From contig CAZJHH010000007.1 in NCBI GenBank assembly GCA_964545875.1, positions 1-64,000 on the forward strand: DNA of 64,000 nt, in the 5' to 3' direction. The notes under the pieces are model-generated. The model ran no database searches. It worked only from the letters and a program-made list of their open reading frames with translations, and was not told the DNA's origin. The translations under genes and the position numbers were made by a program. Position 1 is the stretch's first letter, and each line of letters opens with the position of its first letter. Positions 56,823 through 64,000 of the stretch are shown here, piece after piece. The stretch is from DAIPKP01 sp964545875 (GTDB lineage: Bacteria; Synergistota; Synergistia; Synergistales; Aminiphilaceae).

Positions 56823-57908
56823 CTATTGAGGAAGCGTTCCCTCCACCCCTTCCACAAACCAATTCATGGAAAGGATCTCTTCGTCCGAGGCGCTTCGCCC
56901 CTCGGGAACCGTAATCTCTCCCTCCTGATTTCTGATGGGCCCCGTGAAGACATCCCAGACTCCGGAAAGGATTCTCTCCTTCTCCGATGCCACCAGTTCC
57001 TTCACTGCATCCGGTACATCATCGCCGAAGGGGGCGAGATCCACCACACCTTCCTTGAGACCCCACCAGATATGCTCACTCTCCCAGGAACCTTCCACGA
57101 TTCTGCTCACCGTATAAATGTAGATTCTGCTCCAATCCCAGATGGGAGCGGTAAGGTGTCTGGTGGGAGCGTAGAGGCTCATGTCGTTGTTATATCCCAC
57201 CACGTACACTCCCGCCTCTTCCGCAATCTGCGGAACCGCTCCGGAATCCGCATGCATGGCAAGCACATCCGCTCCTTCGTCAATAAGGGCTCTGGCAGCC
57301 TCCTTCTCTCGCCCCGGGTCGAACCAGGAAAAAAGCCACACCACCTTGACGACTGCTTTTGGATTAACTCTCCGCACTCCCAGAGTAAAGCCGTTGATTT
57401 CCTGGATAACTTCGGGAATGGGATGAGCCGCCACGTAGCCTATCACGCCCTTCTCGGTCATGCTTCCCGCCACGAGCCCCGAAAGATATCGGGCCTGATA
57501 CATGCGGCCGAAGTATGTGCCCACATTTTCTCCCTGTTTATACCCCGAACAGTGCATGAAACAGACGTCTTTATGGTGCTTGGCTACTTCCTGGACAAAA
57601 TCCATGCATCCGAAAGAGGTGGCGAAGATAAGCCTCGATCCGTTCCGCACGAGGGTATTCATTACTCGAACAGAATCGGAACCTTCAGGAACTCCCTCTA
57701 CCACGGCACTCTTCAATCCGGGGAAGGCTTTTTCCATTTCTCTGCGCCCCTTGTCGTGCATAAAGGTCCATCCTCCGTCTCCCACAGGGCCGAAGTACAC
57801 GAATCCGGGCTTCAAATTCTCTACGGAAATTGCTTCCATTCCGAAAACACCGTTTCCGCAAAAACAGCACAGGCAAACCAGAAACAGCACCAGAAAACCT
57901 TTTTTCAT
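56823..57908 (-). CDS. BMP-family ABC transporter substrate-binding protein
   Basis: A 361-residue periplasmic protein of the basic membrane protein (Med/PnrA) family. A signal segment (FLVLFLVCLCCFCGNGVFG) has several Cys, one of which may be a lipobox cysteine. The mature protein has GPVGDGGWTFMHDKGRREMEKAF, DSVRVMNTLVRNGSRLIFATSFGCMD and ARYLSGLVAGSMTEKGVIGYVAAHPIPEV, typical of purine-nucleoside or related binders. The start ATG 57908 follows GGAGG. No permease or ATPase gene is adjacent, so its transporter lies elsewhere. Confidence 0.88.
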   Translation of the reverse strand: MKKGFLVLFLVCLCCFCGNGVFGMEAISVENLKPGFVYFGPVGDGGWTFMHDKGRREMEKAFPGLKSAVVEGVPEGSDSVRVMNTLVRNGSRLIFATSFGCMDFVQEVAKHHKDVCFMHCSGYKQGENVGTYFGRMYQARYLSGLVAGSMTEKGVIGYVAAHPIPEVIQEINGFTLGVRRVNPKAVVKVVWLFSWFDPGREKEAARALIDEGADVLAMHADSGAVPQIAEEAGVYVVGYNNDMSLYAPTRHLTAPIWDWSRIYIYTVSRIVEGSWESEHIWWGLKEGVVDLAPFGDDVPDAVKELVASEKERILSGVWDVFTGPIRNQEGEITVPEGRSASDEEILSMNWFVEGVEGTLPQ

Positions 57909-58096
57909 TTCCCACGCCTCCTTCTCCATACTGCGTTTATGCCTCTTTCTCAGGCAGGAGTAAATCACGATTTCGAATTAACGTACATCCATACGAAGGG
58001 TATAGACAAGGAGATGGGGAAAGATTATGGAATATATCACTTTTCGTAATACCCGATCCGTCAATTCCTTTTTGGGAAGACTTCTCTCGAAGCATA

Positions 58097-58684
58097 TCAA
58101 GGCATCCAGTGGCAAATTCCCTCCAAGGGGTGGGTTTCTCGCCACTTCAGAAAGGATTTTTTATCCCTTATTCCCCCGTCGAGCACCGCTCGATAGACTT
58201 CTATGCCTCTGACCTGTCCTTTCGGAAAAAGATCCCACTTCAATCTGAGAATGGCCTCCCGGGTTTCCGGAGTAAGTCTCCGAAGAAGGCGATCCGCCAC
58301 GCTTTCAAAATATCCCGCATAGACGGAATCCTCCAGAATGTGAATCATATCAATCTGCCAGGCCTCTCCAATTTCGTCATGACAAAGAGCCTGCCAGGAT
58401 ATGCAGCGGTCCTCCTCCTCCAGCAGATTCACATAATGTATCGTATGAACCTTCGGATGTTCCGCGAGTAACCCCATGGCTCGAAAACTCTCGGAAAGCC
58501 GAAAGGGGGAGGTGTATATGTGAAAATCCACATCCCGATTCGCCGCAATCAATCCCATTCGAAGGGATCCCACCAGGTTGACGGTAGCTCCGACACTTTC
58601 CCAGATTTCCCGTATTCGAAGCTCTTGTACCATCTTCCACGCCCGTTCTTCCATTTTCTTCGTTGCATCCACGTACGAAACCAC
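58097..58684 (-). CDS. Nucleotidyltransferase-like protein
   Basis: A 195-residue protein. The segment VNLVGSLRMGLIAANRDVDFHIYT has the GS...DxD pattern of the nucleotidyltransferase fold, and WQIDMIHIL gives a third acidic residue. This pattern recalls minimal nucleotidyltransferases and aminoglycoside adenylyltransferases, but no precise family is clear. The C-terminal half (LRRLTPETREAILRLKWDLF) is helical. Start ATG or GTG near 58684; the ribosome binding site is not strong (GGAGG at ~58702). Confidence 0.7.
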   Translation of the reverse strand: MVSYVDATKKMEERAWKMVQELRIREIWESVGATVNLVGSLRMGLIAANRDVDFHIYTSPFRLSESFRAMGLLAEHPKVHTIHYVNLLEEEDRCISWQALCHDEIGEAWQIDMIHILEDSVYAGYFESVADRLLRRLTPETREAILRLKWDLFPKGQVRGIEVYRAVLDGGIRDKKSFLKWRETHPLEGICHWMP

Positions 58685-58931
58685 TCTTACAACGCCTCCA
58701 TTCCGAGAAAAATAAGGACAAGGAAGAATTATAGCATCCCCGGAGATGGTTTACGGCTCCGTTAAATAAAATATTTATTAAAAAGCGTGAGATACATTCC
58801 TTTCCGAATTGGGTTCGGAAGGGTAGCTGCATTCTTGGATTCTTCCATCGAGAAGGGGCATCCGGGGCGAGGCGGATGTCCCTCCTTGATGGAAAGAAAT
58901 GGAAATACGCTTGTTCCAATACGGTTTACTT

Positions 58932-60113
58932 TTATTCCCGGATACCGCTGTTTCTTCCGTGCCAGAGCATTCCCAGAAAAGCGGTAATAGGGACCGTAAG
59001 GAGAAGTCCCGCAGTTCCCGCAAGGCTTCGCACGAGCTCCTCCGCAATACTCGGATTGTTGAGAAAACCGATAAGGGAAATTCCCGATTCCGCCACGAGA
59101 AGCACGAAGGGAAGGGCGCTCCCCACATAGGCCAGTATCAAAGTATTGATCATACTTCCCAGCACTTCCCGCCCCGCGCCGATACCCGCCTTCCAAAGTC
59201 TGGAAGGCGGAATTCGGGGATCGTAGTTCACCAGCTCTCCCATGGTGGCGGTAACGGATATGCCCACATCGAGCACCGCTCCGATGGAGCCGATGATCAC
59301 CGAAGCGAGAAGAATGCCCCGGAGGGAAAGATGCGGGAAAATACTCGAAAGAAGAGCTCCTCCCTCCCCCGCAAGTCCCGTAAGCTGCCAGAGCCAGACG
59401 AGAAACCATCCCAGAAAAAATGCCGCCAAAGCTCCTCCGGCAGAACCCAGAAAAGCCACGGGCCACCAGCTTTTTCTCCGCACCACCAGAACCACCGTAA
59501 GGGCGGAGATGAGCAGTACCGCCACCAGAGCGTAGGGTACGGGAGATATGCCGTGTTGCAAAAGGGGAACATACCAGTAAAGAAGCACTCCCAGAGAAAG
59601 AAGCAGCCCGAGAAGAGCCCGGAACCCCGCCATGCCCGCACTTGCCATGAGAGCTCCCAGGGCGGCAAAAATCAGCATCACCACCCAGGGGGCTCGAAAG
59701 GAATCGCTGATATAGTATTGATACTCCCCATCGGGAAAAAGATCCGCCAGAAGCACGTAGGCCCTTCCTTCCCTCAAGGGTACCCCTCCATCACGAAGCT
59801 GTTCCAGAGTGATGGAAAGATACCTCCCCCGCTCCTTTCCCGAGAGAATTTTAAGCACCACCTCCAGCCGATCCACCTCCCACCCCTCGGAAGAAGGTTC
59901 CTCTTCCCGGAGAGATCCCATCTCGGGCGGTTCTTCGGAATCTTCGAAACTCTCGGGCTCTTTCTCCTCTTCCCCGGAATACTTCAACGATTCGAGACGC
60001 ACCAGATTACTCTCCTCGGGCCATCGAGAAAGCATGATAAGGTACGTGAAACCTCCTCCGGCAAGAGAAAACAGAAGAACCAGCAACAGCCGCAAAAGAT
60101 ATCGCTTCGCCAC
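58932..60113 (-). CDS. YibE/F-like membrane protein
   Basis: A 393-residue integral membrane protein. An N-terminal helix (YLLRLLLVLLFSLAGGGFTYLIML) is followed by an extracytoplasmic region of about 120 residues with an acidic low-complexity stretch (GEEEKEPESFEDSEEPPE). About seven further helices then contain the YibE/F signature (LASVIIGSIGAVLDVGISVTATMGEL). The function of the family is unknown; transport is assumed. I prefer the GTG at 60113 (GGGGAG before it) to the upstream TTG. The DHH gene ends 18 bases before it. Confidence 0.83.
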   Translation of the reverse strand: MAKRYLLRLLLVLLFSLAGGGFTYLIMLSRWPEESNLVRLESLKYSGEEEKEPESFEDSEEPPEMGSLREEEPSSEGWEVDRLEVVLKILSGKERGRYLSITLEQLRDGGVPLREGRAYVLLADLFPDGEYQYYISDSFRAPWVVMLIFAALGALMASAGMAGFRALLGLLLSLGVLLYWYVPLLQHGISPVPYALVAVLLISALTVVLVVRRKSWWPVAFLGSAGGALAAFFLGWFLVWLWQLTGLAGEGGALLSSIFPHLSLRGILLASVIIGSIGAVLDVGISVTATMGELVNYDPRIPPSRLWKAGIGAGREVLGSMINTLILAYVGSALPFVLLVAESGISLIGFLNNPSIAEELVRSLAGTAGLLLTVPITAFLGMLWHGRNSGIRE

Positions 60114-60130
60114 GCCCCAGCTCTCCCCTC

Positions 60131-61138
60131 TCAAGATTCCATGCTCTTCCGCAGGAGATCACCCAGATTAAGCCTGGGTGTCTGCTGCTGATCCGCCGCC
60201 CGAATTCCTCCCACCAGGGTATCTCGAATCTCCATCTCTCGATAGGAAGAGGGATAGTACAGTGCCGCGGCATCCTCGTGCCCTCCTCCGCGGATTTTCT
60301 TACCGTCCTTGAGAAGTCCCACGAGCTTTCCCGCCAGACCATTCCGGCTGCGCAGGGAAATTGCCCAGTCACCCCGCATTTTTTTGTTCGCCACCGCCAC
60401 GATCCGGGGGGGAGCATCTCCGTGATCGAGAAGGAGGCCGCAGAAATCCGAAACGTCTCCGAATTCAAGAAGGTCAGGGCCTACCCACACAAGATCCTTT
60501 CCCGAAAGAAGCACCTTTTCCCTGGCCCGGGAAAATCGCTCTTCCTGGTTCTTCACGAAAAGGCTCGCCACTCCATGCTCCCAGGAGGTAAGCTTTCCCG
60601 AGGGATCCCCCACAAGACGGGAGAAAACGCTCCAGGGGCCCGAAAGAGTTACCAGGGCCTGCCAGAGTCGGGCCTCTTCCCGCTCTCCGAGCCAGAGATC
60701 CCTATCGTTGGCGATATCCACAAAATCCTCCAGAAGCCGTACCCGTCCTATTCTGTCCTTCTCCCAGGGTTGCTGCAAAATCCAGTTGTAGTACACCCGG
60801 GCGGCGCAGCAGGAGGTATCTACTCTATTCCAGGGACGGTTGCCGAAACGCTCCAGAGTAGTCTGATGATGATCGAAGAGAAAGGGTTCTTCTCCCCGAT
60901 AGGTCTGGTCGATGAGGTCCGCGGTTCTCTCCTTCTGGCAAATGAGATCCAATACCAAAAGGTTCCATTTATCCTGAAATTGCAATCCCTCGGCAATACA
61001 TTCGTCCACTTCGTGATATCCCGTAAGTATCACCCGAGGAATACCTCCCCAAGGTGTATGAGCATACCAGGCCACCGCTGCAGAGGCCACGCCGTCAAGA
61101 TCGGTATGACTCACAATAAAAGGTACTCGTTCTTCCAT
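60131..61138 (-). CDS. DHH-family phosphoesterase
   Basis: A 335-residue enzyme of the DHH/DHHA1 superfamily. Metal motifs are SHTDLDGVASAAVAW (DxD), LVLDLIC and the DHH signature FLFDHHQTTLE. The DHHA1-type end carries SLRSRNG and IRGGGHEDAAALY. Relatives are nanoRNases (NrnA) and cyclic-dinucleotide or oligonucleotide phosphodiesterases. Given cyclic di-GMP genes elsewhere in the window, cleaving pGpG or short RNA is a possible role, but it is not proven. It starts right beside oriC and is divergent from dnaA. Start ATG 61138. Confidence 0.87.
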   Translation of the reverse strand: MEERVPFIVSHTDLDGVASAAVAWYAHTPWGGIPRVILTGYHEVDECIAEGLQFQDKWNLLVLDLICQKERTADLIDQTYRGEEPFLFDHHQTTLERFGNRPWNRVDTSCCAARVYYNWILQQPWEKDRIGRVRLLEDFVDIANDRDLWLGEREEARLWQALVTLSGPWSVFSRLVGDPSGKLTSWEHGVASLFVKNQEERFSRAREKVLLSGKDLVWVGPDLLEFGDVSDFCGLLLDHGDAPPRIVAVANKKMRGDWAISLRSRNGLAGKLVGLLKDGKKIRGGGHEDAAALYYPSSYREMEIRDTLVGGIRAADQQQTPRLNLGDLLRKSMES

Positions 61139-61140
61139 AT

Positions 61141-61430
61141 CGAACCTCTCCTATCACGTTGTCCACAATTGTGGAAAAGATGTGGATAAGTTTTTCCATG
61201 CTCTTATCATGGTTTGTCACGAAAAATCAGTTTTCTTTATCACTTTACCGCAATTACTTAAAAAGCATCTTTCAACCGTCTATACACTATCCACACCCCT
61301 TTTTTTTGGCCTCTTCCTGTGGATAACTCTACTATCTTCCCTCCGAGTATGATACTATAGCTTTCCGCATTCCCAAGACGAGGTGACTTTTGTGGATAAA
61401 AACATTAAGGATTTGTGGATAACTCTCCAC
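61141..61430. other. Replication origin oriC (dnaA-upstream part)
   Basis: Perfect DnaA boxes TGTGGATAA at 61181-61189, 61318-61326, 61391-61399 and 61414-61422. Near-perfect boxes are at 61159-61167 (TTGTCCACA), 61170-61178 (TGTGGAAAA) and 61287-61295 (CTATCCACA). Between 61195 and 61285 lies an AT-rich stretch suited for unwinding. The last two boxes are in the first codons of dnaA, and the 61391 box covers its start codon, which suggests autoregulation. Gene polarity (rsmG-parAB leftward, dnaA-dnaN rightward) agrees with an origin here. Confidence 0.88.
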
Positions 61431-62717
61431 ACCCACGCACGGAACGAGATGCAGAATCAGAACGCTTCGGTGTGGCTCGATACGTGCGAACCCATATCTC
61501 TGGAGAAGAACGTGCTCGTTCTCGATACGGGCAACCTTTTCGTGAAGGAACAGATTCAGAAAAATCTTCTTCCGGAGTTGGAGGATTTGGCCCGTTCCCT
61601 GGGAATAGCCGAAAAAATATCCCTTCAGGTAACCATGAGCGTTCGAAGCACCGAGGAACAGACCCGGGCGGAACAGCTTACCCGTCCCTCCTACTCCATG
61701 AAGACAGGACTCAATCAGAGCTATGAATTCGAAGCCTTCGTGGTGGGGAAATCCAACCGCCTCGCCCATGCATCGAGTCTTGCGGTAGCCCAGAATCCGG
61801 GATCCGCCTATAATCCTCTTTTCATTTGGGGAGGAGTGGGGCTCGGAAAGACCCATCTCATGCATGCCATCGGTCATTACGTTCTCGAAAACGCTCCCCA
61901 GGCCAAGGTCTCCTACGTGAGCTCCGAAAAGTTCACCAACGAGCTTATCAGCGCCATCCAGAACAACCGAACCCAGGATTTCAAGAACCGCTACCGCACC
62001 ATGGACCTGCTTCTCATCGACGACATTCAGTTTCTCGCCAACAAGGAGAGCACCCAGGAGGAGTTTTTCCATACCTTCAACAGCCTCTACGACGCGAAAA
62101 AGCAGATCGTCATCAGTTCGGACAGGCCCCCGAAGGAAATTCAGAGCATCGAGGAACGCCTGGTAAGCCGCTTCGAATGGGGACTCGTGATGGATATCCA
62201 GCCTCCGGATCTGGAGACCCGAATCGCCATTCTCAAGAAAAAAGCGGAATTTAGAAATTTCGTGGTTCCCGACGAGGTGGTGTACTTCCTTGCCCAAAAC
62301 ATCCCCAGCAACATCCGGGAGCTGGAGGGAGCCCTCAACCGTACCATGGCCTGTGCCCAGCTCAGCTCCGAACCCATCACCACGGAGAACGTGGCAAACT
62401 GGCTCAAGGACACCCTCCGGACCATTTCGAAGGATCCCGTTACCATCGAACGAATTCAGGAGCTGGTGAGCGAAGCCTTTAACGTAAAGCTTGACGACCT
62501 GGCGGGAAACAAGCGTACCGCAGATATCGCCCTGGCCCGGCAGGCAGCCATGTATCTCGCCAGGGAGATGACCGACGCCAGTCTTCAGCAGATCGGAAGA
62601 GCCTTCAAGAAAAAGGATCACACCACGGTACTCCACGCCTGCCGGCGAATCGAAGAGCTCACCAAGAGCGATCTTCATGTGCACAAGCTGGTGGATGCGG
62701 TCCGGAATAAGCTGTAG
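61392..62717 (+). CDS. dnaA: Chromosomal replication initiator DnaA
   Basis: A 441-residue initiator ATPase. Domain I (residues ~1-80) and a short linker precede the AAA+ domain. The AAA+ domain has Walker A GGVGLGKTH, Walker B LLLIDDIQFL, sensor/Arg finger segment ERLVSRFEWGL and NIRELEGALNR. The C-terminal DNA-binding domain carries the DnaA signature KKDHTTVLHACRRIEEL. The start is the GTG at 61392 (GTG-GAT-AAA-AAC, the usual MDKN opening) behind GAGGTG; a GTG three codons earlier is less likely. DnaA boxes overlap its start. dnaN follows after 221 bases that hold further boxes. Confidence 0.96.
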   Translation: MDKNIKDLWITLHTHARNEMQNQNASVWLDTCEPISLEKNVLVLDTGNLFVKEQIQKNLLPELEDLARSLGIAEKISLQVTMSVRSTEEQTRAEQLTRPSYSMKTGLNQSYEFEAFVVGKSNRLAHASSLAVAQNPGSAYNPLFIWGGVGLGKTHLMHAIGHYVLENAPQAKVSYVSSEKFTNELISAIQNNRTQDFKNRYRTMDLLLIDDIQFLANKESTQEEFFHTFNSLYDAKKQIVISSDRPPKEIQSIEERLVSRFEWGLVMDIQPPDLETRIAILKKKAEFRNFVVPDEVVYFLAQNIPSNIRELEGALNRTMACAQLSSEPITTENVANWLKDTLRTISKDPVTIERIQELVSEAFNVKLDDLAGNKRTADIALARQAAMYLAREMTDASLQQIGRAFKKKDHTTVLHACRRIEELTKSDLHVHKLVDAVRNKL

Positions 62718-62729
62718 AAAGTATGTGTT

Positions 62730-62880
62730 TTCTTTTGTGGATATGTAGGGGCTTTTCCGATTTCCCCAAAAATATGTGTATAGAGTGTACAACTTCTCAT
62801 GTATTTCCACAAAGATATGCACGGCGGAACTTCTTTCAGCCCTAGAAGAAAACTCTTTATACACCGTATCCACACCACCT
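62730..62880. other. Second DnaA-box region between dnaA and dnaN
   Basis: One-mismatch boxes TGTGGATAT (62736-62744), ATTTCCACA (62803-62811) and GTATCCACA (62866-62874) in AT-rich DNA. This resembles the bipartite oriC of Bacillus, in which unwinding occurs after dnaA. Confidence 0.6.
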
Positions 62881-62938
62881 GCTACTATTACTTCTTATTT
62901 TCAATATCTAGATATACTGTGAAAGGACGGAGATCCTC

Positions 62939-64000
62939 TTGAAGTTGACCATCCATAAACCGGACTTTATCAAGCGATGGAACATGGCGGAACGCATCAC
63001 CAGCTCCTCCAACGCTATTCCCAGCCTCGGAGGGATCCTCTGTACCCTTCATGAAGGAAACGTTTTTCTTCACGCCACGGACTTGAAAACTTCCTTTACC
63101 TGTTTGGCGGAGGGAGTTTCTCTCGAGAATTCGGAGGAGGGCCGAGTTATCTTTCCCACCAAGGTAGTGGGAGATCTTTTCAAAAAAGCTCCTTCCGAAA
63201 CCTTTACGGTATCTGTGGAAAACGAAAAGGCCCTTATGAAATCGGGGAAAAATGTCTATCGCTTTACCACCTATCCCGTGGAGGATTTTCCCAAAATTCC
63301 TTCGGCAGAACAGGCCCGGCCTCTTTGTAAAATTTTATTAAAGGATCTTGCACGTCTCATCGAGGAGGGATCCTTTGCGGGGTCCGTGGGAGAAGAATAT
63401 CCTCAGTACCTCAGCGGGGTTTCTCTGCGAATTCGGGATCATCGGATAACCTTGGCGAGTACGGATATTCGAAGAATTACCCTTTCCCGGGCTTTTCTCG
63501 AGGACGTATACGAAGAGGACGTGGATGTGGTGCTTCCCGTAAAGGGACTCCGGGAACTCCAGAGGGTGGTGGCCATGATGGATGATCAGGAGAGCGTGGT
63601 GGAGCTCCTGATGGACGATACCCAGGTTTTTTGCCGAGTGGAGAACGTGGTGCTTTCGCTTTTGCGCATGGATGTGCGTTTTCCCCCTTATGAAAATCTT
63701 TTGGAACGGGCACGAACTACCTGGATGGTGACGGAGCGTACTCTTCTGCTGAATGCCATGGAACGTTTGGATGTTCTCGTTCGGGACGGTACCCGGATGG
63801 TGATTTTTCAGTTTTCCCCCGCCGGAGAGTGCACCATGGCGGCATTTTCTCCGAATGTGGGGGCTGCGGTGGAGCACGTGGCGGGAGAGATCGACGGAGA
63901 ACCTCTGCAGCTTGCGTTCAACTCCCGTTTCTTGCTGGACGGCCTCAAGGCCCTTCACGGAGAGATGGTGCAGTTTTCCCTTAATGGATCCACGGGGCAG
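62939..64000 (+). CDS. dnaN: DNA polymerase III sliding clamp beta subunit (cut by window edge)
   Basis: The first 354 codons of the beta clamp (family ~370). KLTIHKPDFIKRWNMAERITSSSNAIPSLGGILC and the three-domain rhythm (FPTKVVGDLFKKA; VLPVKGLRELQRV; FNSRFLLDGLKALHGEMVQFSL) match the family. The start is the TTG at 62939 behind AAAGGACGGAG. A likely -10 is TATACT at 62913-62918. The gene continues past the right edge. Confidence 0.95.
   Translation, partial: MKLTIHKPDFIKRWNMAERITSSSNAIPSLGGILCTLHEGNVFLHATDLKTSFTCLAEGVSLENSEEGRVIFPTKVVGDLFKKAPSETFTVSVENEKALMKSGKNVYRFTTYPVEDFPKIPSAEQARPLCKILLKDLARLIEEGSFAGSVGEEYPQYLSGVSLRIRDHRITLASTDIRRITLSRAFLEDVYEEDVDVVLPVKGLRELQRVVAMMDDQESVVELLMDDTQVFCRVENVVLSLLRMDVRFPPYENLLERARTTWMVTERTLLLNAMERLDVLVRDGTRMVIFQFSPAGECTMAAFSPNVGAAVEHVAGEIDGEPLQLAFNSRFLLDGLKALHGEMVQFSLNGSTGQ

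Noticed and set aside
1..64000. CRISPR arrays, insertion sequences, tRNA or rRNA genes
   Set aside because: No regularly spaced repeats, transposase domains or cloverleaf sequences were seen by eye; a tRNA missed by eye cannot be fully excluded.

Overview
The window carries the replication origin neighbourhood of a moderately GC-rich, strictly anaerobic, amino-acid-fermenting bacterium. Two in-frame UGA codons sit at the classic selenocysteine positions of glycine/betaine reductase proteins. There is also a molybdenum aldehyde oxidoreductase, an electron-bifurcating type lactate dehydrogenase (EtfBA plus a GlcD-like subunit) and a TamB/AsmA-like protein, which implies an outer membrane. Together these point to Synergistota, or less likely another diderm anaerobe. 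That assignment is an inference, because no rRNA is present.

Layout. 0-5 kb: two chemoreceptors (the first cut by the window edge) and a GGDEF protein. 5-11 kb: tungstate-type ABC permease and ATPase without a binding protein, divergent from a mop aldehyde oxidoreductase preceded by a Moco-riboswitch-like leader, then a cupin. 11-13 kb: three tandem membrane-anchored coiled-coil proteins. 13-16.5 kb: an HD protein, a small Cys-rich protein and a two-component system. 16.8-21.7 kb: grdA, two component-B reductase subunits and a BCCT transporter. 22.9-33.3 kb: a molybdenum/metal region with modBC, a molybdopterin-binding protein, a Fur-family regulator, a convergent five-gene operon (FecCD-type ABC transporter, methyltransferase, DUF364), a separate ModA and a small Fe-S membrane protein behind a CsoR-type operator. 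33.7-41 kb: etfBA-lactate dehydrogenase, AIM24-like protein, a second DUF364 protein, a PLP dehydratase and bioY under a BirA box. 41-49 kb: hflKC, pckA, yigZ, HIT, parBA and rsmG. 49-61 kb: nuclease, TamB-like protein, HD-GYP, HAD, BMP lipoprotein, nucleotidyltransferase-like, YibE/F and DHH proteins. 61-64 kb: oriC, dnaA and dnaN (cut by the right edge).

How it works together. Amino-acid or betaine reduction (Grd), lactate oxidation (Etf/LDH) and aldehyde oxidation (Mop) form an anaerobic redox metabolism. The Mo/W uptake genes feed Mop. The origin region carries parAB, three perfect parS sites, several perfect DnaA boxes around dnaA, and a second DnaA-box cluster 11 kb away.

Most notable observations: three perfect copies of ATTTCCCGGGAAAT, which is the Noc-binding-site consensus of Bacillus, one of them overlapping the parB stop codon; and the MolABC-like/methyltransferase/DUF364 operon with paired palindromic operators, a candidate for an undescribed metal-oxyanion or metal-chelate handling system.
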